Shown: piece by piece, positions 1 through 9,005 of the stretch | How positions within the stretch are numbered: position 1 is the first letter of the stretch | Layout: each line of letters opens with the position of its first letter | Source: Clavulina sp. PMI_390 | Lineage: Eukaryota > Basidiomycota > Agaricomycetes > Cantharellales > Hydnaceae | Assembly (NCBI GenBank): GCA_015039315.1 | Contig: WIDE01000179.1 | Coordinates: 1 to 42,614, forward strand | Direction: 5' to 3' | Length of the DNA: 42,614 bases | Notes under the pieces: generated by a model | Told to the model about the DNA's origin: nothing | The model's input: only the letters and a program-made list of their open reading frames with translations | Database searches by the model: none | Made by a program: the position numbers and the translations under genes

Positions 1-479
1 GGCGACCGGAGCTATATTCCGCTCGCTTTGCCGCTTCACGGGCGGCAGACGATTGGAACAATTGTTTGGGTGCCTTTGCAACGGAGACCTGTTCTCGAAA
101 ACGTTCCAAGCGCAAGACCTGTGGTTTGACATCAGGACATGATACGATAGCCGGCATTCTGGGAGAACGAAGTATCAGGAATGCTGGTAGAGATGGTGGT
201 GTAAAAACTGTCGAGCACTATATCTGTTCTCGCCTGTGGCCAGCGGAGAATTGGCAGATCACAACGTTTGTTCAAGTTATTGAGAAGACAGGTCATATTG
301 GAATGAATGTCCAAAGACTTGCAGATGAATGGTCATTGAAGTCGTACCAAAGGCGCATACCATGGATTCACTCTGGCAGAGGACACTGCTCTCAATCCTT
401 TGTGATAATTTGATAATTATGAGAGCTCGGTCGGCGCTTAGTCACTCATCGCATCACGGCAAAGCGCTTCAGCGCGGTT
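1..479. other. Unassigned flank, no gene recognised
   Basis: I see no convincing gene here. The open frames on both strands lack a recognisable motif or a plausible exon chain. Similarity to the 3' flanks of the two other glycoprotein units starts only at about 480, so this stretch lies outside the tandem array as far as I can see. Confidence 0.5.
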
Positions 480-619
480 ATTGCATCTAACTATAGAATT
501 GTCCACATACAAGATGCTGTAGAGGCTAAGAATCCAACTGCCCCGAAACGGAAAGAGAAGCCTCGCAGAAATCAACAAGTGGAGAGAGATACTTCCTCTC
601 ATATTTGCATGCTACAAGC

Positions 620-2511
620 CTAGGACCCAAAGACGACAGTACCGAAAGCTGCAAGCACACTCGCGGCAATCACAACGATTGGCGCCACAGGAATAGCACT
701 AAAACTAGGCGCAGCACCGCTCTTGCTAGCGGTGGAAGTTGAGGAGGTAGAATGAGTGGAAGAGCCAGAAGCACCGCCGGTGGTGCTCGAGGCCTTGGTA
801 GTTACACCGCTAGTAGAGGTCGACGTCGTTGACGAGGTCGTAGAAGTGCCACCCGAAATGGATATGGTGTCCTGCGTGACGCTGAATGTAGGGGTGACAC
901 TGGCAGCCGCTGCGTACAAGCTGGCGGAATTATAAGGCGTGCACTTTGACGAAGAAGGCGTCTTCACGGATGGCAAAGAGGTGATGGTAATAGAGTCAGG
1001 AGGTTGAGAGTACGTAGACGTCTTGCCATCGGCACCCGTGTACACCCCAACTGGATCCTGATTGTCCGATTCGCAGACCTCAAAAACACCATCTTGGTAC
1101 TACAGATAAGAAGGAAGCGGGAAATGGATCAGTTATCTCACTAGCTTCGTCACCGATGCGGACAGAACAAAGCGACCTACAGCGGCAGGGGCCACAAAGT
1201 TGCAGCCAGTTCGATCAAAGAGATTGTTGCAGTAGGGTTGTGAGGAGGGCGACACACTCGGGTCGCAAATCTTGAAGCAAATAACGTCGGAACCAAGGAA
1301 GCTGTGGGAGAAAGAGCGTTAAGTTTTCTTCCTTGAAGTTGAAATGGTCGACACTACTCACTTGTGCCATTCAATGACTTGCTGGAACGTGTTGTTGTTA
1401 CCCTTATTACTGGGGAAGGCATTAGAGTACACAAGGCCGCCAAGAGGATTGCCGCGCTAAGACCCATGAGCGACACGGAAGTGTGCCAGGTGAGATATCT
1501 GAGCGCTCTTCCGTGCTGTATAAATAGTCCGGCGCCTGTCTTACCTGGTCGTCACCGTGGGGATCGAGCTCGCCGCCATCGTCGTTGGTCTGAATGTTGA
1601 TAAGCTCCTGACGGATATTCGCAGTGAATAGGATATAAGACGGCGCCTTCAACACCTGTGGGTGTTTGCGCAGTACAGGTTAGCAACTAGTGTGCCTGTG
1701 TGTCACGGAGAGAGAATGAGAATGACAAACTTGAACACCAGTGATGGCTCCCTCGGGAATGACTCGGGTGCCATGACCAGGCTTAGTGCACCACGCAACG
1801 GTGGCAGCCTCGACATCCTGAATGGATGAGTTGGGAGTAGCCGGACCGAAAGTACACCAATCTAAGAGAAGCAGGAAAAGGCGCTAATCAGAGACAGGAA
1901 ATTTGTGACCAGACTGCGGCATCATTAGGACGATGCGGAGACGCATGGGCGGCTATATATTCTGGTCTCTAAGAGACGTAAATGCTCCAGAGGTCTCAGA
2001 CGTAATAAGCTCTGGTCGTATATTTTTAGCAGATCCACGCCAAGTAAATTCTTGCCTCGGCCAGAGAGCGGAGGTGCACTATCGAAGGGCAAAATCTGAG
2101 GCGAATGGAGCAAAAACTCACCATCTATAGAGTTGAGTAAAGCAGTCTGACAGTCCGAGTCTTGGCTCTGCGTCGTACTGTTGCAAAGATTGTAACCGAA
2201 TTGAGGGCCGCGTCCGGTAGGATCGGTGTCAACCTTGTAGGGCTACAAAAAAAAAAAAACAGGAGCACAAAGAAGAATGCAAGGTGTGTGTGTTGGGTGT
2301 GAAATAGAGGGGTCAGGCAAGTAATCACGAAGACATTCAAGGAGGATGCTCGTTCAGTAGATGAGTGGGTCTATTGGGCGATTTATTCGTTGCCAACCAA
2401 ATTGGTGCTTACAAGGTTTGGGTATGTGTAGCGTTGGTCCGTGAGAGGGGTGTAAGCAAGCACTGATGAGGCAAGGCTCATCAGAACACCAAGGGACAGA
2501 ACAGCAGTCAT
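620..2511 (-). CDS. Secreted GPI-type glycoprotein, macrophage-activating-glycoprotein-like (copy A)
   Basis: Seven exons on the minus strand: 2511-2413, 2242-2122, 1861-1731, 1655-1545, 1456-1362, 1301-1181 and 1099-620, giving 385 residues. Residues 1-19 form a signal peptide (MTAVLSLGVLMSLASSVLA). The folded part (about 20-245) is Cys-rich, with motifs GPQFGYN, DWCTFGPATPNSS, WCTKPGHGTR and GELDPHGDDQ. About 285-350 is a Ser/Thr-rich stalk for O-glycosylation, and the protein ends in a hydrophobic tail after small residues, as in GPI-anchored proteins. It resembles basidiomycete proteins annotated 'macrofage activating glycoprotein', whose biochemical role is unknown to me. Intron 3 has a weaker GTTTGT donor where copy B has GTGCGT. 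Likely located on the cell wall or membrane outer face. The structure is certain; the function is not. Confidence 0.87.
2247..2259. repeat. A13 homopolymer in intron 1 of copy A
   Basis: Thirteen consecutive A on the plus strand, so a T tract on the coding strand. It lies just before the intron 1 acceptor and extends its polypyrimidine tract. The tract is absent from copies B and C. Confidence 0.9.
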
Positions 2512-2594
2512 TGCAAACCAGGTAAGGTAGAAATAAACGAGTGTTTGAAGAGAACAAGATGGTCAGAAAGCAAGGTGAGTAGTTCGAGCGCTAG

Positions 2595-2804
2595 ATTTTA
2601 TGTGATCGGGGTAAGCGGAGATTGAATCCAGACGTCCCATCACATCGTCAATTTAGTCGACCTTAGATAGTCAAAGGGACCGAGAGCTATTCCTGGAATC
2701 ACCTAAAGAGCATGGATTCTTCACGGTCTTGATCAATGACTTATGTCAAGTCGATGTTTCTCTTGAAGCGCCAAGCCCATGTCTCCACCTTCCTTTTTGG
2801 GAAG
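2595..2804 (-). promoter_or_regulatory. Promoter of glycoprotein copy A
   Basis: A TATA-like CATAAAATC lies at 2595-2603, about 85-90 bp before the ATG at 2511. Further upstream, 2765-2804 holds a block shared with the other two copies: reading toward the gene, CCCAAAAAGGAAGGTG, a short spacer, then CTTGGCGCTTC (CTTGGCGCTTC = 2765-2775). Position relative to the ATG is conserved across the three paralogues. Confidence 0.55.
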
Positions 2805-2857
2805 CCAAGATCAGAGTCATCAGGGATGTTGATGGCGGATGGAAAGGGTACCCTTAC

Positions 2858-2929
2858 CCAAGTGAGCACGGGAGGACCCAAGATAGTACATCTAGTAATC
2901 GTGGGGTATTAGATACTGATTAGAATGCC
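2858..2929 (-). pseudogene. Single-exon relic of an AA9 LPMO (exon 7)
   Basis: On the minus strand the sequence after an acceptor CCACAG matches LPMO exon 7 (the GILINIYYP...FTC segment) over its whole length. It is 72 nt instead of 73, so the frame is broken, and the seventh codon is TAA. It is followed by a surviving GTAAGG donor. No other LPMO exon is found next to it; the glycoprotein A promoter follows within about 55 bp. It marks the edge of tandem unit A. Confidence 0.8.
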
Positions 2930-3073
2930 CTGTGGATAGGTTTCGAGCGTCATAATATCTAAATATGACATTGTCCGCATACAAAATGCTGTAGAGCTAA
3001 AAGTCCAGCTGCCCCAAACTAGAGAAAGGAAACTTCGAAGCTAAAGGAAAATATTTTCTATCATATCTGCACG

Positions 3074-4977
3074 CTACAACCCGACGATGACGACACCGAA
3101 AGTAGCAAGGACGCTTGCGGCAATCGCGATGATTGGCGCCACAGGAACAGCACTAAAACTAGGCCCAGCACCGCTCTTGCTAGTGGTTGAGGTCGAGGAA
3201 GTAGAGTGAGTGGATGAGCCAGAACCACCACCCGTCGTGCTCGAGGCCTTGGTGGTCACACCGCTTGAGGTAGTCGACGTCGCTGACGAGGTTGTGGAAG
3301 TGCCGCCCGAAATGGAGATGGTGTCCTGCGTGACGCTGAATGTAGGGGTGACACTGGCAGCCGCTGCGTACAGGCTGGCAGAGTTATAAGGTGTGCACTT
3401 TGACGATGAAGGTGTCTTCACGGATGGCAGAGAGGTGATGACGGTTGGCTCAGGGGGCTGGGAGTATGTAGAGGTCTTGCCATCGGCGCCGGTGTAAACC
3501 CCGACCGGGTCCTGATTTTCAGATTCGCAGACCTCAAAGACGCCATCTTGATACTGGAGAGAACGAAGCAAGGAGAAAGAGTATTAGTGTTCTCACTTCG
3601 CGATGGACTTAGATTGAAGAAAGGGGACCTACAGCGGCAGGGGCCACAAAATTGCAACCAGTTCGATCAAAGAGATTGTTGCAGTAAGGCTGCGAGGATG
3701 GCGACACGCTCGGGTCGCAAATCTTAAAGCAAATAACATCGGAACCAAGGAAGCTGGGAGGGAGGGAGATATAGCGTTTGTTTTCTTCATTGAAGTCAAA
3801 GCGGTCGACCCTACTCACTTGTGCCATTCAATAACTTGCTGGAACGTGTTGTTGTTACCCTTGTTACTAGGGAAGGCATTGGAGTACACAAGACCGCCAA
3901 GAGGATTGCCACGCTAAATCCCATAAACAACATGTAGGTGTTGAGATAAAATATATCAGCACTCTATTGCGCTGTTTAGATCATGCGGTGCTTATCGTAC
4001 CTGGTCGTCACCGTGGGGATCTAGCTCACCCCCATCGTCATTGGTCTGAATGTTGATAAGCTCTTGACGGATGTTTGCAGTGAACAAGATATAAGATGGC
4101 GCCTTCAACACCTGTGGGTATCAGAGTACATCATACCGGTTAGCAAGTGGATGCATGAGCCCTATGGAAAGAGATTGACGCACTTGAACACCAGTAATGG
4201 CTCCCTCGGGAATGACTCGTGTGCCACGACCAGGCTTAGTGCACCACGCAACAGTTGCGGCCTCAACATCCTGGATTGATGAGCTGGGAGTAGCTGGGCC
4301 GAAAGTACACCAATCTAACAGGAGGTAAGGGGGTTAATTTTTGGGCCGGAAAGAGGCGCCGATTGGGAGCCCGAACTCCGTGTCAAGATTCAAGACTACG
4401 GCATCGCCAGGGCGACGTAGAGACGCATGTCGCTAGAAGACGTAACTGCTTGGGGGCCCTCAGACGTAATAAGTTCCGGCCAAGTATTTTTAGCGGGCTC
4501 ATGCCAAGGGAATTCCCAAGTTGTCCAGAACGTGGAAATACACCTCCGAAGGGGAAAAGTTCAAGGTGAATGAAATAACAACTAACCATCGATAGAGTTG
4601 AGCAGAGCAGTCTGGCAGTCTGAGTCTTGGTTTTGCGTCGTACTGTTGCAAATGTTGTAGCCAAATTGAGGACCACGTCCGGTGGGATCGGTGTCAACTT
4701 TGTAGGGCTAAGATAGAAAACGAGAATGTAAAGTCGAATACGATGAGTCGGTATTGGGTGAGAGCAGGGTGATGAGTTAACCCGACCAGCGATTACGACG
4801 ATGAAATTCCAAAGAAAGACATGAGTCGGTTTCTGGTTTTCGGCTCAAGCTTTGGTTGTGAACGAAGTTGCCACTTACAAGGTTTGGGTATGTGTAGCGC
4901 TGGTCCGTGAGAGGAGTGTAAGCAAGCACTGACGAGGCAAGGCTCATCAGAACACCAAGAGAAAGAACAGTAGTCAT
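3074..4977 (-). CDS. Secreted GPI-type glycoprotein, macrophage-activating-glycoprotein-like (copy B)
   Basis: Seven exons: 4977-4879, 4707-4587, 4314-4184, 4111-4001, 3913-3819, 3753-3633 and 3553-3074, each identical in length to its counterpart in copies A and C, giving 385 residues. It has a signal peptide MTTVLSLGVLMSLASSVLA, a Cys-rich domain with the family motifs (DWCTFGPATPNSS, AWCTKPGHGTR, HGDDQRGNPLGG), a Ser/Thr stalk, and a C-terminal hydrophobic segment (VAPIIAIAASVLATFGVVIV) suited to GPI transfer. All splice sites are GT-AG, and the exon 3 donor is GTGCGT. Same orientation as copies A and C, with its 3' end next to LPMO relic material. Nothing in the frame suggests decay. Probable surface glycoprotein of unknown biochemical role. 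Confidence 0.88.
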
Positions 4978-5061
4978 GATCGACTAGACAGTAAAAGAGA
5001 AAAAGGAGTGTCTGAAAAGAACGAGATGGTCAGAAAGCAAAGGCGAATAGTCCGGGCGCCC

Positions 5062-5276
5062 GATTTTACGTGATCGGGGGTAAGCGGTCACTGAATTCAA
5101 ACACAACAATGTCGCATCACATCGTCAGGTTCCTCCACCTACGATTAGCCAAAGACAACCAGAGCCATTGTTAACATCGCCCCGAAAGCATAGGTTTTCT
5201 TGATCGAAGACTTATGCCAAGTCGATGTGTCTTCCGAAGCGCCAAGCCAAAACTCTTCACCTTCCTTTTTGGGAAG
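5062..5276 (-). promoter_or_regulatory. Promoter of glycoprotein copy B
   Basis: The TATA-like site of copy A appears here as CGTAAAATC (5062-5070), about 90 bp before the ATG. It sits inside a short inverted repeat CCCGAT...ATCGGG that copies A and C do not form. The upstream block at 5236-5276 repeats the AAAAAGGAAGGTG...CTTGGCGCTTC pair seen upstream of copies A and C. Confidence 0.5.
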
Positions 5277-5774
5277 GACCACTCTTCCCCTCTACTAAAC
5301 CGATTGGGAGAGCTCACATCTTTAAAGCACGTATAAATCTGCGAGATGTTAACCCTTCAGTTCATCAATAATCAGTTGCCGCAATCATTTCATGTGCTGC
5401 GAAGACGGACATTCAACCGAAAACCTATTAGGAAAATGCTGGGAATAGTGTAAAAGACTAGAGCGCGGCGCAGTGAGCTATCAAAAGTCTTGTGAACAGT
5501 TTCGTTCAATGTGGTTAGTTGCTGGTCCGATCTTATTTGGCAAATCTTGACGCAGATTCTTGTCCTCACTTGTTGCAGAAACAATACTAAGTGGATGACT
5601 AGCGGAAAAAGCGTTTCTTAAAATATATAGAGGCTCCATGATGGGTTTATGTAGCTCCTGGCCTAAGAACTTGAACTACTGAATCTAATGCCTTTACTTC
5701 CTCCCTACGAGCGTGAACTAATGAACTATCGGCTATTTGGTCGTGAACCAGGTCACAACCCAGAACCTATAGTC
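5277..5774. other. Intergenic spacer
   Basis: Lies between the copy B promoter block and the CBM1 end of the LPMO relic. No open frame with exon structure or recognisable motif. By position it corresponds to the 3' flank of the decayed LPMO. Confidence 0.5.
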
Positions 5775-6321
5775 GTTCCAGTACAGTAGTAGGCATTCAA
5801 GTCTATGCACTGGTGTGGTGACGTTCAAATGATTGATACTCTGTAGCCAGTGCATATAGCATTGAAAGAAATGGAGGGAAGTGATCACAGCGCTTGAGGC
5901 CAGACAAGATAGATAAGCAGCGAAACTCACCGCCACCTTGCTCGTACTGAGCGGTCCCAGCTGACGTGCTCCCTGCGTTCTTGGTACTTGACGTTGTCTT
6001 GACAGTGGTGGAGAATCTAAGCAGCGATTATGGAGATCATATCTCCACATTCGTAGCTTCGAAGCTAGAGATCCGCGGAGGTGGCTCACGTTGTCGCCTT
6101 AAAATGCCGTGCTCGTGCTCATTGCTTTCGAAGTGGTTGTCATCTTGGCGGTAGACACCGGTAGTGCACCCTGACCCCCTAAGCTACGAGAATGCGAGGG
6201 GTTCGAAGCGCCATCGGAGATATCGACGGTGCAGGGAATCGAATGCTTACGCAAGTAAATATCCGAGGACTAGGATAGGATGTTGGTCATTGCGGGGTAA
6301 TAGATACCGATCATGATACCA
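5775..6321 (-). pseudogene. 5'-truncated AA9-CBM1 LPMO relic
   Basis: On the minus strand this matches LPMO exons 7-10 in order: exon 7 at 6321-6251 (71 nt, two bases short, with an in-frame TAG), a Thr/Ser linker exon at about 6184-6088, a second linker/CBM1 exon at about 6018-5930 whose GTGAGT donor survives, and the CBM1 end at about 5853-5775. The first CBM1 Cys is lost (YEQGGG where intact copies have YGQCGG), and other Cys positions are scrambled (PHQCIDLNAYYCTG). The catalytic exons 1-6 with the copper ligands are absent. It sits directly upstream of the glycoprotein B promoter, as intact LPMO 1 sits upstream of copy C. Confidence 0.85.
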
Positions 6322-6471
6322 CTGTGGATAGATTTCGAGCGTCATAATATCTAACTATGACATTGTCCGCATACAAATTGCTATGGAGGCCAAAGGTCCA
6401 GCTGCCCCGAAACTAGGGGGAAATGAAACCTCGAAAAGCTAAAGGACAACACTTCCTGACCCGTCTATACG

Positions 6472-8392
6472 CTAAGATATGGCGATGATGGCACCGAATG
6501 CAGCAAGGACGCTCGCAACAATCGTGACGATTGGCCCGACGGGAACATCACCAAGGCTAGGCGCGGCACCGCTCTTGCTCGTAGTGGAGGTTGACGAGAT
6601 AGAATGGGTGGATGAACCAGAACCACCACCCGTCGTGCTCGACGCCTTGGTTGTTACGCCGCTTGAGGTGGTCGACGTCGCTGACGAGGTCGTGGATGTA
6701 CCGCCCGAATTGGAGATGGTGTCCTGTGTGACGCTGAATGTAGGAGTGACACTAGCCGCCGCTGCGTACAAGCTCGCGGAATTGTAAGGCGTGCACTTTG
6801 ACGAAGCTGGCGTCTTCACGGATGGCAGAGAGGTAATAACGGTGGGTTCAGGAGGCTGGGAAAACGTGGATGTCTTGCCATCGGCGCCCGTGTACATCCC
6901 CACTGGATCCTGATTGTCCGATTCGCAAACCTCGAAAACACCATCTTGATACTACAAAAGATGAAGGAAGTAGAAGATTTATCAGTTATCTTGCTTCGCG
7001 GTGGATCTGTATTAAATGAAGCGACCTACAGCCGCAGGGGCAACAAAGTTGCAACCAGTTCGGTCGAAGTGATTGTCGCAGTAGGGTTGCGAGGACGGCG
7101 ACACACTCGGGTCGCAAATCTTAAAACAAATAACATCGGAACCAAGGAAGCTGTGAGAGAGAGGGAGCGTTTAGTGTCCTTGTCTGAAGCCAAATTGGCT
7201 GACACCACTCACTTGTGCCATTCAATGACTTGCTGGAATGTGTTGTTGTTACCCTTGTTGCTGGGGAAAGCATTGGAGTACACGAGACCTCCGAGAGGAT
7301 TGCCGCGCTAAGATCCCACGAGGGATAAAAAGAGCGTCATGTAAGATATTTCAGCGCTCATTTGTGCTGTTTAGCTGATGCGACGGCGCCTGTCATACCT
7401 GGTCGTCACCGTGGGGATCGAGCTCGCCGCCATCGTCGTTGGTCTGAATATTGATAAGCTCCTGACGGATATTCGCTGTGAAGAGAATATAGGATGGCGC
7501 CTTTAGCACCTATAGACCATAGAGTGCATTCCATTGGTCAATAACTAGTATGGATGATACCCTAGGACGAGAATGACAAACTTGAACACCAGTAATAGCT
7601 CCTTCGGGAATAACTCGTGTGCCATGGCCAGGCTTGGTACACCAAGCAACGGTTGCGGCCTCTACATCTTGGATAGATGAGTTGGGAGTTGCTGGCCCCC
7701 AGGTACACCAATCTATAGGGCAGATAATCAGTTTTCGGTAAGAAGGCGCCGATTGGGTGCCCGAAATTTGCAATATGAGTGCGGCATCGCGAGGGCAACG
7801 CGCAAGCGTCGATCGATTCGGACCGGAAAGACGTAATGCTTGGAGGTATCTCCAAGCGCGATACCCCAGCACAGCATTTTTAGTCATTTCATGTCAAGCC
7901 ACTGGCAAGACGGCTAGCGGGCAGGCACACGCTGAGGAAGACGAAAGTTCGAGCAAATGGAAAAGTAACTAACCATCAATCGAATTGACTAGAGCAGTTT
8001 GACAGTCTGAGTCTTGCCCCTGCGTCGTGCTGTTGCAGATATTATAGCCGAATTGAGGCCCACGTCCAGTGGGATCAGTATCAACTTTGTAGGGCTGCGG
8101 AGCAAAACAACAAAGGGCATCCGAATGTGTTGCCTCAGCAATGGCGGATAATAGCGTGAATTGGAAGGGTGAGACCAGCAAGCCCGTTGAGACCGTGCCA
8201 GGAGGAGAGGAAGATCCAGTCAATTTAGCAAGGCGGCTGGCTCGTGTATGTCCGCGCGGGGGGGGGGGGGGGGGGTTCGATGGAAGTGCTTACAAGGTTT
8301 GGGTATGTGAACCGCTGGTCTGTGAGAGGGGTGTAAGCAACCACCGATGAGGCAAAGCTCATTAGGACACCAAGAGAAAGAATGGCAGCCAT
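6472..8392 (-). CDS. Secreted GPI-type glycoprotein, macrophage-activating-glycoprotein-like (copy C)
   Basis: Seven exons: 8392-8294, 8094-7974, 7712-7582, 7509-7399, 7307-7213, 7150-7030 and 6951-6472, giving 385 residues. The start is the ATG opening MAAILSLGVLMSFASSVVA; a frame extending farther upstream would place coding sequence over the TATA region and is rejected. It has the same domain order as copies A and B: signal peptide, Cys-rich domain, Ser/Thr stalk, hydrophobic GPI-type tail. Differences include DWCTWGPATP for DWCTFGPATP and a changed ISNSGG stalk start. Intron 1 carries an 18-G run. The intron 3 donor is GTTTGT, as in copy A. Upstream neighbour on the same strand is intact LPMO 1, whose stop is about 600 bp from this ATG. 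Confidence 0.87.
8258..8275. repeat. G18 homopolymer in intron 1 of copy C
   Basis: Eighteen consecutive G on the plus strand (C on the coding strand), shortly after the exon 1 donor. Tracts of this length vary in length and can form quadruplex structures; the exact count may be a sequencing estimate. Confidence 0.9.
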
Positions 8393-8477
8393 CGTCAGTC
8401 GATTCGGGCAGAAAGAGAGGGGGTTTTTTTTTGGAGAGAATGATATGGATAGAAAGCAGAGGCGAGCAACCTGGGCG

Positions 8478-8702
8478 CTATTTATGTGATTGGACAAGTG
8501 ATTGACTGGAGCTTGATATCGTCACATCATGGAGGTCGCCAGTCTCAACATAACCCAAAACAGCAACTGCTATTTGTACATTTTCCTTAAAGAATCGAGG
8601 GGTAGGGAGCTCCAAAATATTCTATAAGGAAAAACCCTTTGCTAACATTGATGTTGTTTGTCGAAGCGCCAAGACGAGCTTTCCACTTTCCATTTTAGGA
8701 AG
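8478..8702 (-). promoter_or_regulatory. Promoter of glycoprotein copy C
   Basis: CATAAATAG at 8478-8486 (about 90 bp before the ATG at 8392) is a TATA-like site. The distal block at 8663-8702 repeats the shared pattern, here as AAAATGGAAAGTGG then CTTGGCGCTTC at 8663-8673, about 270 bp from the ATG. Confidence 0.55.
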
Positions 8703-9005
8703 CCAAAGAATTGCCGTTCGTTCGCTTCTCATAGCAACTCCAGGTTGAATCTATCAGACGAGTTTGGATCCTCAGTGGGAGCGAGTACGCTTCTCTCCTA
8801 TTCTTCAACACGCCAATATCGTCCACGCGGACTTTGTGAAGTTGAAGGTTCGACATGGACACCAACCAAGAAACTAACTAAGTAAAAGTACGCAAACCGT
8901 TAAGAAAATTCCCCCTTCGGTGGCTTCAGTCAATTACCAAGCTGTCCTCTCGCTCCCTGATTAAACCAGTTGTGCTATAAGCCGAGAGAACCAGCCCAAA
9001 GATCT

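Larger units (their letters stand above)
480..2929 (-). repeat. Tandem unit A (glycoprotein gene plus LPMO exon relic)
   Basis: Left-most of three direct tandem units. It contains the 3' flank (480-619), glycoprotein gene A (620-2511), its promoter, and a single relic exon of an AA9 LPMO (2858-2929). The 3' flank matches those of units B and C (motifs such as TTGTCC.CATAC and CTGCCCC), and the right edge falls exactly at the relic exon's acceptor site. Copies are diverged by many substitutions and small indels, so the duplication is not recent. Boundaries are by eye. Confidence 0.7.
2930..6321 (-). repeat. Tandem unit B (glycoprotein gene plus LPMO relic)
   Basis: Second direct unit, about 3.4 kb. 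It begins with sequence corresponding to the intron just upstream of LPMO exon 7 fused to the glycoprotein 3' flank. It then carries glycoprotein gene B, the promoter and a longer LPMO relic ending at the exon 7 acceptor (6321). The junction sequence CTGTGGATAGRTTTCGAGCG occurs at 2930-2949 and again at 6322-6341, which fixes the unit boundary. Confidence 0.75.

Noticed and set aside
1..479. A fourth tandem unit or LPMO relic at the left edge
   Set aside because: Similarity to the unit 3' flanks stops at about 480, and I could not match LPMO exon 7 or the junction sequence further left.
8393..8497. Upstream extension of the glycoprotein C frame
   Set aside because: It runs over the region of the TATA-like site and lacks counterparts in copies A and B, whose starts correspond to the ATG at 8392.
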